Positions 25,411 through 35,121 of a stretch of 64,000 nucleotides of DNA are shown one piece after another. Position numbers and translations under genes: made by a program. Every line of letters starts with the position of its first letter. Position 1 is the first letter of the stretch. Source of the stretch: Laspinema sp. D2d (GTDB lineage: Bacteria; Cyanobacteriota; Cyanobacteriia; Cyanobacteriales; Laspinemataceae); assembly GCF_025370755.1 (NCBI RefSeq), contig NZ_JAMXFC010000010.1:62001-126000 (forward strand), in the 5' to 3' direction. Under the pieces are notes generated by a model. That model saw only the letters and a list, made by a program, of their open reading frames with translations. It did not search any database and was not told where the DNA came from.

Positions 25411-26760
25411 ATGAGTGAGCAACGCGAGACTGATTCCCCCAGAACCGATTCCCATCCGTCCCTCGAACCGACGGAGAATCTCACCTTGGAATCGCCCGAA
25501 TCAGCAGAATCAGCCCCAAAATCGTGGACCGATCGCCTTTCTGACGTCTGGAATCAGGCCACAGACCGGCTCAAACAACTCGCCCTAGGCGATCGCCTAC
25601 CCCAATATTTTCAGGATTGGTTCAGCGTCAGCGAAGACCGAGTTGCTGAAATTTTGACGGCAGTTCGCGCCCAATTGCCCACCACCGAGGCCCTATTAAT
25701 TGGCAAACCCCAGGCGGGCAAAAGTTCCATCGTCCGGGGACTCACCGGGGTTTCAGCGGAAATTGTCGGTCAAGGATTTCGTCCCCACACCCAACATACC
25801 GAACGCTATGCCTACCCCTCTAGTGAGTTGCCGTTACTGATTTTTACCGATACCGTTGGACTCGGGGATGTCAACCAAGATACAGCGGCGATCGTCCAAG
25901 AGTTGGTCGAGGATTTGCAAGAAGAAACGGGTCGGGCCAAAATCCTCATTCTCACAGTAAAAATCAACGATTTTGCCACAGATTCCCTCCGCCAAATTGC
26001 CCAACAGTTACGCGCCGCCTCTCCTCACATACCTTGTTTACTGGCGGTAACCTGTTTGCATGAAGTCTATCCCCCGAATACCGAGGATCATCCCCCCTAC
26101 CCACCGGATTATCCTTCGGTGAATCGGGCGTTTGAGTCAATTAAAGCAGGATTTGCCGACATTTGCGATCGCGCTGTTGCCCTTGATTTTACCCTCGAAG
26201 AAGATGGTTATACTCCGGTTTTTTATGGCTTAGAGGCCCTCAGCGATGCCCTGGCCGACCTCCTCCCAGAAGCAGAATCTAGCGCTATTTATCAACTGTT
26301 AGACCAAGGCGCGGGTGAGAAAATTGGTACTTTGTATCGTGATGTCGCCCGACGGTATATTTTAGCCTTTTCCATCATGGCTGCCACCCTCGCGGCGGTT
26401 CCCCTGCCCTTTGCCACCATGCCCGTTTTGACAGCGTTACAAGTCTCCCTGGTGGGATTATTGGGCCGACTCTACGGACAGACCCTCACTCCGTCCCAAG
26501 CCGGAGGAGTCGTCAGTGCGATCGCCGGTGGATTTGCCGCCCAGGCGATTGGGCGGGAATTAGTCAAATTTGTGCCCATTTTCGGCAGTGCGATCGCTGC
26601 CTCCTGGGCCGCCGCCTATACTTGGGCCCTGGGTGAAGGAGCCTGTGTCTATTTCGGTGATTTAATGGGTGGTAAAAAACCCGACCCGGATAAAATTCAA
26701 GCGGCCATGCAAGATGCTTTTAACTTGGCTAAAGAACGGTTTAAAGGTATTAACCGTTAA
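25411..26760 (+). CDS. Membrane-associated dynamin/Era-type GTPase with DUF697-like tail
   Basis: Protein of 449 residues. An acidic, disordered N-terminus (1-45) precedes a GTPase domain: P-loop 'LIGKPQAGKSSIV' (about 95-108), 'TDTVGLGD' (G3, about 148-155), and beta strands 'KILILTVKINDF' and 'IPCLLAVTCLHEV'. The usual N/TKxD motif is not obvious. The C-terminal part (about 310-440) holds hydrophobic helices ('YILAFSIMAATLAAVPLPFATMPVL', 'GGVVSAIAGGFAAQAIGRELVKFVPIFGSAIAASWAAAYTWALGEG'-type sequence), matching the DUF697/YcjF-like domain. Such proteins sit on the cytoplasmic membrane; the function is unknown. Confidence 0.8.
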   Translation: MSEQRETDSPRTDSHPSLEPTENLTLESPESAESAPKSWTDRLSDVWNQATDRLKQLALGDRLPQYFQDWFSVSEDRVAEILTAVRAQLPTTEALLIGKPQAGKSSIVRGLTGVSAEIVGQGFRPHTQHTERYAYPSSELPLLIFTDTVGLGDVNQDTAAIVQELVEDLQEETGRAKILILTVKINDFATDSLRQIAQQLRAASPHIPCLLAVTCLHEVYPPNTEDHPPYPPDYPSVNRAFESIKAGFADICDRAVALDFTLEEDGYTPVFYGLEALSDALADLLPEAESSAIYQLLDQGAGEKIGTLYRDVARRYILAFSIMAATLAAVPLPFATMPVLTALQVSLVGLLGRLYGQTLTPSQAGGVVSAIAGGFAAQAIGRELVKFVPIFGSAIAASWAAAYTWALGEGACVYFGDLMGGKKPDPDKIQAAMQDAFNLAKERFKGINR

Positions 26761-26894
26761 GGGGTTGGAGGACCTATATAAAGAGCAAAATGCTCTCACT
26801 CTCTGGACCTTTTTAACCGGCGATGTGGGGGCGGGGGCCCCAAAACCCCCCCCTATTTTACAAAAAGCTCCACCCGGTGTTTTTGTTAGGCAAT

Positions 26895-28184
26895 TTAAGC
26901 CAGAGACCGCTTAACTTTGTTAATCCAACCTTGATTCAGACGCAGGACTTCTGAATAGCTTATATCTGTATCTAAGACTAAATCAAAAACGAAAGGTTTC
27001 ATCTGTTGGGGAAACCAACGATGCAACAATCGCCCGAGTTGTAAGCGGAAGAAAAACTCGAAGATTAATCGCTTATTTCGGGGAAAAGAATAATCAGATA
27101 AGTCTTGCAAGGCATGAGCATCGGGAATTCTTTGCTGAGAAAATTGGGGTAAAACTTGACTCCAATCATCTTGATAGCGGTCCAACACCTGATCCAAAAT
27201 AAAGATATCTTCTAAAGCCGAATTGCACCCTTGACCAATGGAAGGAGAGACCGCATGAGCCGCATCTCCAATGAATAGAATGCTATCTCCTTCATGGAAG
27301 CGATCGCAGCGGACTGTGAGGATTCTTGCTATTTGACGTTTCAGAACAGTATCGGCTTCTTCTAGGGTCATTAATTCGCCGCAAAGGGGAAACTTTTCTT
27401 GGAAGAACGCCAGCACTTCTTCTGGAGTTGAAAACCCTTCTAGCGGGTTATTTTCTGCATTAAAAATCAAAGTTCCTTGCAAGCGATCGCCCGGTTGCGG
27501 GACTAACAGCAACCGGGTGTTATTATCCAAAGTCCAGGCATGAACGAGATCCGGTTCCGCACTTAGCCCCTTCTCGGGATTAATGCGGCTCACACTCAAA
27601 GACTTATAGGCATCGGGAATATAGTGCTGTTCGCACTCTAACCCGGTATTTTGCACTAAAAATTCCCGCACTGGGGATTTTGCACCATCTGCTCCGATTA
27701 GCACATCGTAAGACGTGGTAAACTGTTCTTCTGTATTTGACTCAAAGGAAACCGTTTTCGCCGTAGCATCGACCTGAGTGCAGGTACAGTCAAATTGGAT
27801 TTTCAGGCGATCGCTGCTGTAGCGTTGGGTCAACTCTTGTAATAGAATACTCACCAACTCATTGCGATCGGTGCAGAGAATCTTATTTTTCCGAGGAATC
27901 CGCCTCGGTTTGCTCTTGGGTCGATAAATCATCGTTCCCTGACAAAAGACCGATTGAGCGGCGATCGCCTCCTCTAGTCCCGGAATTGCTCGAATTGCCT
28001 TGCGTCCCCGTTCCTGAAGCGAAATCGGAAAAGTCCGCGCTTTGGACATCTCCCCTTGACGCGGATCCGGACGTCGTTCGTAGAGTTCAACGCAATACCG
28101 ATCCCCCCGACGTAACAAATAGTGAGCCAATAACAGTCCCGCTGGACCCGCCCCAATTATAATCGCTTTTTGTGCAACTGCCAT
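26895..28184 (-). CDS. FAD-dependent monooxygenase, kynurenine 3-monooxygenase-like
   Basis: Protein of 429 residues of the aromatic hydroxylase fold. The FAD-binding Rossmann motif is 'AIIIGAGPAGLLLAHYLL' (about 7-24); the second FAD/NADPH motif is 'YDVLIGADGAKSPVRE' (about 158-172); the third is 'ILFIGDAAHAVSPSIGQGCNSALED' (starting near 297). The N-terminal 'FPISLQERGRKAIRAI' and the C-terminal membrane-associating region ('FFFRLQLGRLLHRWFP') resemble kynurenine 3-monooxygenase more than p-hydroxybenzoate hydroxylase. No other kynurenine-pathway gene is nearby, so the substrate stays open. Converges with the GTPase gene 134 bp away. Confidence 0.8.
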   Translation of the reverse strand: MAVAQKAIIIGAGPAGLLLAHYLLRRGDRYCVELYERRPDPRQGEMSKARTFPISLQERGRKAIRAIPGLEEAIAAQSVFCQGTMIYRPKSKPRRIPRKNKILCTDRNELVSILLQELTQRYSSDRLKIQFDCTCTQVDATAKTVSFESNTEEQFTTSYDVLIGADGAKSPVREFLVQNTGLECEQHYIPDAYKSLSVSRINPEKGLSAEPDLVHAWTLDNNTRLLLVPQPGDRLQGTLIFNAENNPLEGFSTPEEVLAFFQEKFPLCGELMTLEEADTVLKRQIARILTVRCDRFHEGDSILFIGDAAHAVSPSIGQGCNSALEDIFILDQVLDRYQDDWSQVLPQFSQQRIPDAHALQDLSDYSFPRNKRLIFEFFFRLQLGRLLHRWFPQQMKPFVFDLVLDTDISYSEVLRLNQGWINKVKRSLA

Positions 28185-28373
28185 AGGATGAAAATTGAGA
28201 AAAGCTTACTTTTTATTCCTCCAGATTATACCCAATTAAGTTAACAGGTTGCCAGTGTTTAGATCGTTCTCAATCAGTTGGTCCTAGAGAAAGCGAAGCT
28301 TGATGCTTGCACTCCTCTAAATATCTCTACCTGATAAGTCCACCGAATCGCTATATGGCTGTGATACCATCGT

Positions 28374-29837
28374 TTATTGATTACCAAAGCACACTTGTAG
28401 AGACCCTCCATTGTCACCCAGTGAATTGTCCGCATCATTGATTCGCATCTCAACAGTATTAAACGAATCTGTGAAAGATCCAGAGCCTGGGAGCCAAAAA
28501 AAATGTTCCCCATTACCCATTAATAAAGCACCGAAAGGAAATCTCTGGTCATATTTATACTGACTGTATGGACTGAGATCTTCAGCATCTCGTCCACTAT
28601 GTCCAAAAGAACCAACAGGTGAATAGTTTCGAGTATCCACACTCCAACCTCCGCTCGTGCTGACTACTTGAGAAAAACTACGCGGCAAATTAAATTTCTG
28701 CCAGCCTTTCCTTGAATCTACTGCTACACAGTAGGGTCGAGAGCTTTCTGGTACGCTAACGGGAGGTTGGTAAGCAGAAGGTGAAGTAGTTTGCTCTTCT
28801 AAGGTTGTTAAGAGTGAGCGAGGTGGCGTAGATTTGTTCAGAGCAAACCCCAGCAGGATAGATGCACCAATTAATCCTCCCGCAATTGCACTACTCATCA
28901 AGATTGTTTTAGATGAATCTTGGGAACTAACAAGCGGCGTTTGCGAGTTACTCCCACGGGGAGATTGCGCTTCTTGGGGGTTGTCTGACAAGGGTAAGTT
29001 AGTCAAGGTAGAAGCGTTGGAAACTGGGTTAGCGATCGCTGCGAGCATTTCTTGAGCGCTATGAAAGCGATCGCGGGGATGATACCGAATTGCCTTGTCC
29101 AGAACCGTTGCCAAAGTTGGACTAATTCGCGGCGCATATTGTCGCCAAATCACCTCCCCCGTCTGTGGATCCGATGGCAATTCTTGAGGCCATTTTTCCG
29201 TAAACAAATAAATCGCCGTTAACGCCAAACTATACAAATCACTAGAATACAACGGGCGACCTGCTGCTTGTTCTGCTGGCATAAATCCCGGAGTGCCAAT
29301 CACAATCGAACTGGTCTTTTTGCCCGAGGAATTTATCACCGTTCCCATTGTTTCTTTGACCGCGCCAAAATCAATTAATATCGGTATTCCATCGATCTGA
29401 CGCAACATAATATTATCCGGGTTAATATCTTGATGAACAATCCCATGACTATGTACAAACTTTAATACGGGCAGCAAACTCAGCAGGATTTTGTAGACCA
29501 AATTTTCGCTCATTTTCCCCTGATTTGCCACCCGATTGGTCAGGGTTTCCCCTTCTATCCATTCTTGGACTAGATAAAAGTTAGTCTGTTCTTCAAAATA
29601 GGCATACAACCGAGGGATTTGTCGGTTCCCTTCTCCTAATGCTTCTAGGATTGCTGCTTCTCGTGCAAATCGTTCATTGATGAGTTGAAAGATTTGAGGA
29701 TTGGCCGTAACAGGCTTAAGTTGCTTGACCACGCAGGGACGTTCTGACGGCATTCGGGTATCTTCCGCGAGGAAGATGTCCCCAAATCCTCCGGCCCCAA
29801 GTTCACGAATAATCCGATAGCGATTGTTGATTAGCAT
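28374..29837 (-). CDS. Transmembrane Ser/Thr protein kinase with extracytoplasmic PA-IL (LecA)-like domain
   Basis: Protein of 487 residues. The kinase domain (1-270) has 'LGAGGFGDIFLAED', Lys38, catalytic loop 'HQDINPDN' (Asp137; Gln replaces the usual Arg), 'DFGAVKE' (Asp156) and 'GTPGFMPAEQ'. A Ser/Pro-rich linker leads to one membrane helix (about 311-333), then a Thr/Pro stalk and a C-terminal domain (about 373-485) outside the membrane. That domain matches my memory of the galactose lectin LecA (PA-IL): 'GWSV...NYSP', 'FGALLMGNGEHFFWLPG', and 'INDADNSLGDNGGSLQV' aligned with LecA 'YNDVPGTYGNNSGSFSV', keeping residues at the Ca2+-ligand positions (Asp, Ser for Thr, Asp for Asn, Asn). Kinase inside and lectin outside suggests a sugar-sensing receptor kinase, which is inference. 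It starts ATGCTAATCAAC; the next leftward gene lies far off. Confidence 0.85.
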   Translation of the reverse strand: MLINNRYRIIRELGAGGFGDIFLAEDTRMPSERPCVVKQLKPVTANPQIFQLINERFAREAAILEALGEGNRQIPRLYAYFEEQTNFYLVQEWIEGETLTNRVANQGKMSENLVYKILLSLLPVLKFVHSHGIVHQDINPDNIMLRQIDGIPILIDFGAVKETMGTVINSSGKKTSSIVIGTPGFMPAEQAAGRPLYSSDLYSLALTAIYLFTEKWPQELPSDPQTGEVIWRQYAPRISPTLATVLDKAIRYHPRDRFHSAQEMLAAIANPVSNASTLTNLPLSDNPQEAQSPRGSNSQTPLVSSQDSSKTILMSSAIAGGLIGASILLGFALNKSTPPRSLLTTLEEQTTSPSAYQPPVSVPESSRPYCVAVDSRKGWQKFNLPRSFSQVVSTSGGWSVDTRNYSPVGSFGHSGRDAEDLSPYSQYKYDQRFPFGALLMGNGEHFFWLPGSGSFTDSFNTVEMRINDADNSLGDNGGSLQVCFGNQ

Positions 29838-30231
29838 TATTTTTCACTATTTATTAACGCTTTTTTAAGGAGAGATCGTGCACTAGGGGTTTATCCTTTG
29901 AAAGGACGGCCCGAGAGGACCGGCAACCTGCTCATGGAAGAGGTTCTGTCGCTTCCGCAAGGCCGGGATGAGTTCAACAATCTGCCAGGTAGATGCAGTC
30001 ATGGTTTTACTATAACCTGAACCAGGGATATAACATCCTTAATATTTTATTAAAATCCCAGACTTTCGCGCTGAGGGTATTGCAAAAAATAAATCATCCA
30101 AATGTTTGTAGTAACCCCTTTAGGGGTTTCTTTAAAGATGACTCCTGAAGGAGTCACTACGAACGTTTTGCTGGTTTTATTTTTTGAGTTCCCTGAGAGA
30201 CTTACAAACACCGAAACCCAGTTTCTGAGTT
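29838..30231. other. Gap with a dispersed double-hairpin repeat
   Basis: About 394 bp between two leftward genes. It holds the promoter of the lectin-kinase gene and the repeat at 30105-30165. No coding sequence is seen. Confidence 0.55.
30105..30165. repeat. Dispersed palindromic repeat with two nested hairpins
   Basis: Two short hairpins, AACCCC-TTTA-GGGGTT and GACTCC-TGAA-GGAGTC, lie inside an outer GTAGT/ACTAC pairing, a three-way-junction shape. It lies 3' of the NACHT gene (leftward) and may also stop transcription. The form is typical of REP/MITE-like repeats of filamentous cyanobacteria. Confidence 0.6.
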
Positions 30232-33200
30232 CTACTGCTCGATCGCCCCTAATGCTTTGAGAGTGGCTTTTTGAGCCTCGGTTAATCCCGTCGTCCCGGT
30301 AATATTCATCCCGGCGTAGGGTTTATTAACGATCGCCTGTAGACAGTTTCCTGACTCTAACTCCCACACTTTAATTGTTTCATCATAACTCCCAGAAACA
30401 AGGGTTTTTCCCTCGGGATGAAACACCAGGGATAACACGGCACTTCCATGTCCGTCTAAGGTTTTGAGACAGTCTCCGGTTTCGATATCCCAGAGACTGA
30501 CGATGCCATCTTCTGCGCCAGAGGCGAGGGTTTGTCCATCCGGGGAAACGGCCACCGCCCAGACGTAATTGCCTTGCCCCTGTAAGCTTTTCAGGCATTC
30601 GCCAGTCCGGAAATCCCACAAGTTCATTGTGCCATCAGCGGTGCCGGATACGAGAGTTGTGCTATTGCTACAGAAAGAGAGAGAAACGACTCGACTGGTG
30701 TGCCCTTGTAACGGTTTCATCCCCTGTTCCGTTGGCAAATTCCAGAGTTTCACGGTGCAGTCCGCACTCCCGCAGGCCAAGGTTTTACCATCTGGGGCCA
30801 AGGCCATCACTTCCCCAGAACTGGGGGGTTTCCATTGAGTTGTGAGATACTCACCTGTCTGCATTTCCCAACGGTGAAGCGTGCCGTCATCGCTGAGGCT
30901 TGTGAGGTGGTCTCCGGTGGGGGGAATGGCGACCGATAGCACTTTGCTGGGATGCCCCTGCCAAGTCTTCAAACATTCGCCGCTGGTTAAATCCCAGAGT
31001 TTGACGCGGCGATCGGCACTGCCGGAGGCGAGGGTGTTGCCATCGGGGGCGATCGCCAAGGACCAAACTGCACTCGCATATCCTTGTAATGTTGTGAGAG
31101 ATTCTCCTCGAACGATATCCCACAGTTTCACCGTTTCGTCATCGCTGCCGGAGACCAATGTGCGGCCATCGGGAGCAATGGCAACGGTTCCTACCCGACT
31201 ATTATGCTCGGGTAATCGATGTAAACAGTCCCCATTTGTCATATCCCAGACTTTGACTGCCCCATCAGCACTCCCTCCGATCAGGGTTTTTCCATCGGGG
31301 GCGACTACTAAGGACCAAACGGAACTACTTTGTTCCTCTAAGGTTTTTTGACAGTTGCCAGTAGTTAAATCCCAGAGTTTGATGGTTCCCCCTGCACTGC
31401 CGGAGGCGAGGGTTGTACCATCGGGGGTGACTGCCACGGATAAAACCCACTCCGTATGTCCTTCTAAGGTTTTGCGACAAACGCCGGTTTCCACATCCCA
31501 GAGTTTCACCGTTTGATCAGCACTCCCCGAGGCGATGGTTTTGCCATCGGGGGTGATGGCGACGGACCAAATGATGCTACCATGTCCATATAACGTTGTA
31601 TGACAGAGGCCGGTTTCTAAATCCCAGAGTTTGACGGTGCGATCGTTACTCCCAGAAACGAGGGTTTTGCCATCGGGGGTGACGGCGAGCGATCGCACAA
31701 AATGGCTATGACCCTCTAAGGTTTTCAGACAGTTCCCCGTCCGCACATCCCAGGTTTTGACGGTCCCATCATCGCTACCCGAAACGAGGGTTTTGCCATC
31801 GGGGGTGACTGCCACGGACCAGACTGCGGCAGAATGTCCTTGACACAAAACCAAGGGTTTTCCTTCCACTTGCCATACATAAATTTCCCCATTGGCATCT
31901 CCCGTGGCAAACCACTCGCCATCAGGACTAAATGCCGCTGATAAAACTGTGCCAAATACGGTTGTAAAAGTACAATGTTTTAAATTAGCTTGCGCTAAAT
32001 TGACGTTTCTTAAATTAGCGGAAGTAAAATCAGCGCCTAGGATTACCGTATCTTGAAGGTCGCTATTATCCAAAGCATTCGGGTCAAGTTTTAACAGCAA
32101 GGTGACCGCATTTCCGCCCAGGTATGCCGCTACATTTTCACATTGACCTTGAGTGGATTGAACTAATTGTAATAATCGGGTTTTGGTCGCTTCCCCAGGG
32201 TCAACGGTGGGTAATAAAAGCTTTAACACCGCTGGGGTTAAAGGTGCTTTGCCAAAGGTTTGGGAGAGTTCGGACGGCGGGGGAAAGTGTTTGAGGTCGG
32301 CAAATTCAGCAAAATCCGGGGCTAAAATGCCCAATTCTACGGCAAATTTGTAGGCAACAAAAAACTCTAATAGGGAGCGATGGGCGGGAGTATAATCCCC
32401 TTCAGCATTACGAATCAGCATGGTTTGAGCCATCATGTCATAATGCCAATGGTCTAAATCTTTTTGTTGTTGGACTACGGTACTGAACAGGCGACGCAGA
32501 CGATTGGGAAATTCCCGGAAATTGAGACTCATCTGGTCAGTGGAAAGCATTTCCCAGGAGAGTTCACAGAGGAAATATAATTTATCCGCCATTGAGGTAA
32601 AAGTGCGCTCGGTTTTGATATCCCGTTCCATCTTGCGGCGCACGGCATAAAAGTAAATTCGAGATAAATCAATGGGTTTCCCTGACTCAATTTCTGGAAG
32701 GGCTTCCAAAATCAACTCAATCATCACGGGACGTTTTGCCAAATCCAATAATTTGGCATTTTGCATCACTTTTTCCACGGTGGCGGCTGTGGCCCGTTTG
32801 CTAATCACATCGCGGATTTGGGTGGAATTAAGCTTTTCAATTTCTAGCACTTCAAACTGAGGGGTTGCCCCAATTAAATTGGCGGTAGAAGCTTTTAATT
32901 CTGCATTTAAAAGGGCGCGTCCTTCTTGAGCTTCGGGAAAATGTTCTGTTCTACAAGTTAGGATAACTTTGGCACCAGGAACAACCACTTTGGCGAGTTC
33001 CCAAAAGTTATTAATCATTTGTTGGCGATCGACTTTGGCGGCCATTTCATCAAAGCCATCAAAAATTAATAACAATTTCCCCATGCGATTCAATTGCTCA
33101 AAGGCAGAATAACCGGGTAAGCCAATTTCATGCTGACGGAAGAAGAATTCTGAAAATAAGGATTCGACGCTGACTGCTTTGGCATAATCCCGTAAGGGAA

Positions 33201-34464
33201 TGACTAAAGGCAGGCGAGGACGCGGTAATCCTTCTTCTTTAGCTGCGCGATATTTCTTAACAGTTTCCCAGGAATAATGAAGGGCAAACCAGGTTTTTCC
33301 CGTGCCAAATTCCCCTAAAATTGAGATATGTTCTTTTGCTGGATCATCCACCCAACGGTTGATATAGCGATCGATCCAGCCGTTGCGTTCATCGTACCGA
33401 CTTTTGGCAATTCGTTGGTGAGTAATCGGGTCTAGTTCTTCTTTGGTGCAGGCAAGCGGCACATATAAACGTTCAATGTCGCGCTGCATGACTTCGGTTT
33501 CTAACCAGTCGATATATCGACTAAAATCTGCTACTTCGTCGATGAGTTCATCAAAGGTGTAGCAAAATAAAATATCATCATTTTCAACACTATCTACCGC
33601 TGCTTGACTAATCCGTCTCGGGGCAACTAACCAGCCTTCATCGGCTTTTTGAACCTCGACAGATTGCCGTAAATGATTGACATCACTAATCGTAACTTCT
33701 CCTTCAATGCCTCGGACTACAATGCGATCAAACCCACGACGGGCGCGGATATTAATAATCCATTCAAAATAAGTCGGGGTTTGAACATCATAAGACTCAA
33801 AGTCATATAAAGCTTCTAACCAGTTGCGTAATTGCCGAGCAAATTCTGATTTAAGCTTGGGTTCCTTCCCGGCAGCCGGAAGAATGGGGTCAGGTTCAGT
33901 AGCGGTTAATTTAGCAATTTCTTGGCGAAGGTCTTCCAGGGCATTGAGATTTTCCAGGCGCTCTAAAATTTGGCTGGTATTATACCGCAAATCTTCAATT
34001 TTGCGAAATTCCAAGACTTCCGCAGGAGTGCGGGTGCGGTTGGCAATTTCCATAAAAATGCTGCTAAATTTCGCCAACTCCCGTTGATAATCAATCCGAC
34101 TTGCCCGAATTTTATCTCCCAATGCAAAGCCATCGATATAAGATTCGGCTTCGGTGAGGAGGGTATAAGGGTCGTTGCGATCGAAGGCTTTGCGAAAGCC
34201 TTGATAAATTTCGTTTTGGCGGAAGAGTTCGAGGACGAGTTGGAGTTGGTCAAAATCGAAGTTATCGAGGTTTTGAATGCCATATTCAACTAAGGCATAC
34301 CGATAAACTCCGGTAAAATCTGCCGGAGGATGGTCGGTATCAATTTGAAATTTTTGGAGTAATTTAATAACTAATTCGTTGCGTCTAGCGGTATTAATGA
34401 TGACGGGAGTGGCAACGCGAGCGATCGCCAGAATCGCCCGAACGATCTCGTCAATTCCTACCAT
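30232..34464 (-). CDS. NACHT STAND NTPase with WD40 repeats
   Basis: Protein of 1410 residues. The N-terminal helical domain (about 1-200) is one I do not recognise. A region at about 215-330 ('FDRIVVRGIEGEVTISDVNHLRQS' vicinity, 'VEVQKADEGWLVAPRRIS') looks like a degenerate restriction-endonuclease-like fold. The NACHT ATPase has Walker A 'LGEFGTGKTWFALHY' (about 383) and Walker B 'LLLIFDGFDEM' (about 462), then 'TCRTEHFPEAQEG'. Winged-helix and helical parts follow ('PAHRSLLEFFVAYKF'), then a short pentapeptide-like strip ('GADFTSANLRNVNLAQANL', about 805-825) and 13 WD40 repeats (about 830-1380). The conserved cyanobacterial tail 'GMNITGTTGLTEAQKATLKALGA' closes it. STAND proteins oligomerise after sensing a ligand; bacterial NACHT proteins include phage-defence members, but no defence role is shown here. 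Confidence 0.92.
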   Translation of the reverse strand: MVGIDEIVRAILAIARVATPVIINTARRNELVIKLLQKFQIDTDHPPADFTGVYRYALVEYGIQNLDNFDFDQLQLVLELFRQNEIYQGFRKAFDRNDPYTLLTEAESYIDGFALGDKIRASRIDYQRELAKFSSIFMEIANRTRTPAEVLEFRKIEDLRYNTSQILERLENLNALEDLRQEIAKLTATEPDPILPAAGKEPKLKSEFARQLRNWLEALYDFESYDVQTPTYFEWIINIRARRGFDRIVVRGIEGEVTISDVNHLRQSVEVQKADEGWLVAPRRISQAAVDSVENDDILFCYTFDELIDEVADFSRYIDWLETEVMQRDIERLYVPLACTKEELDPITHQRIAKSRYDERNGWIDRYINRWVDDPAKEHISILGEFGTGKTWFALHYSWETVKKYRAAKEEGLPRPRLPLVIPLRDYAKAVSVESLFSEFFFRQHEIGLPGYSAFEQLNRMGKLLLIFDGFDEMAAKVDRQQMINNFWELAKVVVPGAKVILTCRTEHFPEAQEGRALLNAELKASTANLIGATPQFEVLEIEKLNSTQIRDVISKRATAATVEKVMQNAKLLDLAKRPVMIELILEALPEIESGKPIDLSRIYFYAVRRKMERDIKTERTFTSMADKLYFLCELSWEMLSTDQMSLNFREFPNRLRRLFSTVVQQQKDLDHWHYDMMAQTMLIRNAEGDYTPAHRSLLEFFVAYKFAVELGILAPDFAEFADLKHFPPPSELSQTFGKAPLTPAVLKLLLPTVDPGEATKTRLLQLVQSTQGQCENVAAYLGGNAVTLLLKLDPNALDNSDLQDTVILGADFTSANLRNVNLAQANLKHCTFTTVFGTVLSAAFSPDGEWFATGDANGEIYVWQVEGKPLVLCQGHSAAVWSVAVTPDGKTLVSGSDDGTVKTWDVRTGNCLKTLEGHSHFVRSLAVTPDGKTLVSGSNDRTVKLWDLETGLCHTTLYGHGSIIWSVAITPDGKTIASGSADQTVKLWDVETGVCRKTLEGHTEWVLSVAVTPDGTTLASGSAGGTIKLWDLTTGNCQKTLEEQSSSVWSLVVAPDGKTLIGGSADGAVKVWDMTNGDCLHRLPEHNSRVGTVAIAPDGRTLVSGSDDETVKLWDIVRGESLTTLQGYASAVWSLAIAPDGNTLASGSADRRVKLWDLTSGECLKTWQGHPSKVLSVAIPPTGDHLTSLSDDGTLHRWEMQTGEYLTTQWKPPSSGEVMALAPDGKTLACGSADCTVKLWNLPTEQGMKPLQGHTSRVVSLSFCSNSTTLVSGTADGTMNLWDFRTGECLKSLQGQGNYVWAVAVSPDGQTLASGAEDGIVSLWDIETGDCLKTLDGHGSAVLSLVFHPEGKTLVSGSYDETIKVWELESGNCLQAIVNKPYAGMNITGTTGLTEAQKATLKALGAIEQ

Positions 34465-35121
34465 AGTTTTTTCCTCGATCTGCGATGGCTAATAACCTCT
34501 ATCTGGGACAGTAATAGCTATTTAGGGGTTCGGGGTTGGGTTCTGGTTTCAAACCCTTAACCCGTCGTGAGTGGGGTCGGTGGTTGGTTGCGATCGCGGC
34601 TATGCTCATGACTGGGGGTAAATGAGGTTATGGTGGAGTCCCTCATCAAACGTAACGCAATTTTCCCCAGTTAGCCTAGGGTGGGTAACCCGCACTCGAT
34701 TGGAAAGTGGGGGAGATGAGTGCACAGCCTTCTTTAATTATTCTATTCTGTCCTGAAAAACCCTGACTTGACTTCCTGTCCCCTCGCCTGTGTTTTGACT
34801 GGGTTGGCAAGGGGAGAAGTCTCTTTGTGCAATTCCCTAACCGAGTCCAGACTCAGGAGAGGGCGATCGCATCACCCCAAACCTCAGCGCACCCAGCCGC
34901 TTTTAAAAACTATGAAACCCTTGCCCTAAAAGCTTTTTACTCCCCTAAAGCCGACTAAACTTATACGCAACAGGTGGGAATGGAGGGGCAAACCATGCCA
35001 GTCTGGGGGACCTGTGGTTTGAGACCCCCATCGGTAATCTCTCCCATTAGGGCCGATATGGGATGTTTCAGATTAGCGAACCAAGATTTAACATAGAAAT
35101 AACCGCTTGGGAAACTTGTTG
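34465..35121. other. Divergent promoter region between NACHT-WD40 and kinase-WD40 genes
   Basis: About 657 bp without a convincing gene. It must drive the leftward NACHT gene and the rightward kinase gene. I found no clear repeats, operators or RNA gene in it. Confidence 0.5.

Noticed and set aside
30330-31980. Regularly spaced similar segments, CRISPR-like at first sight
   Set aside because: They are WD40 repeats inside one open reading frame, not a non-coding array with constant repeats and unique spacers.
33963-34293. Overlapping sense and antisense frames in the NACHT gene's 5' part
   Set aside because: Both are shadows of the NACHT coding frame, which has all the motifs.
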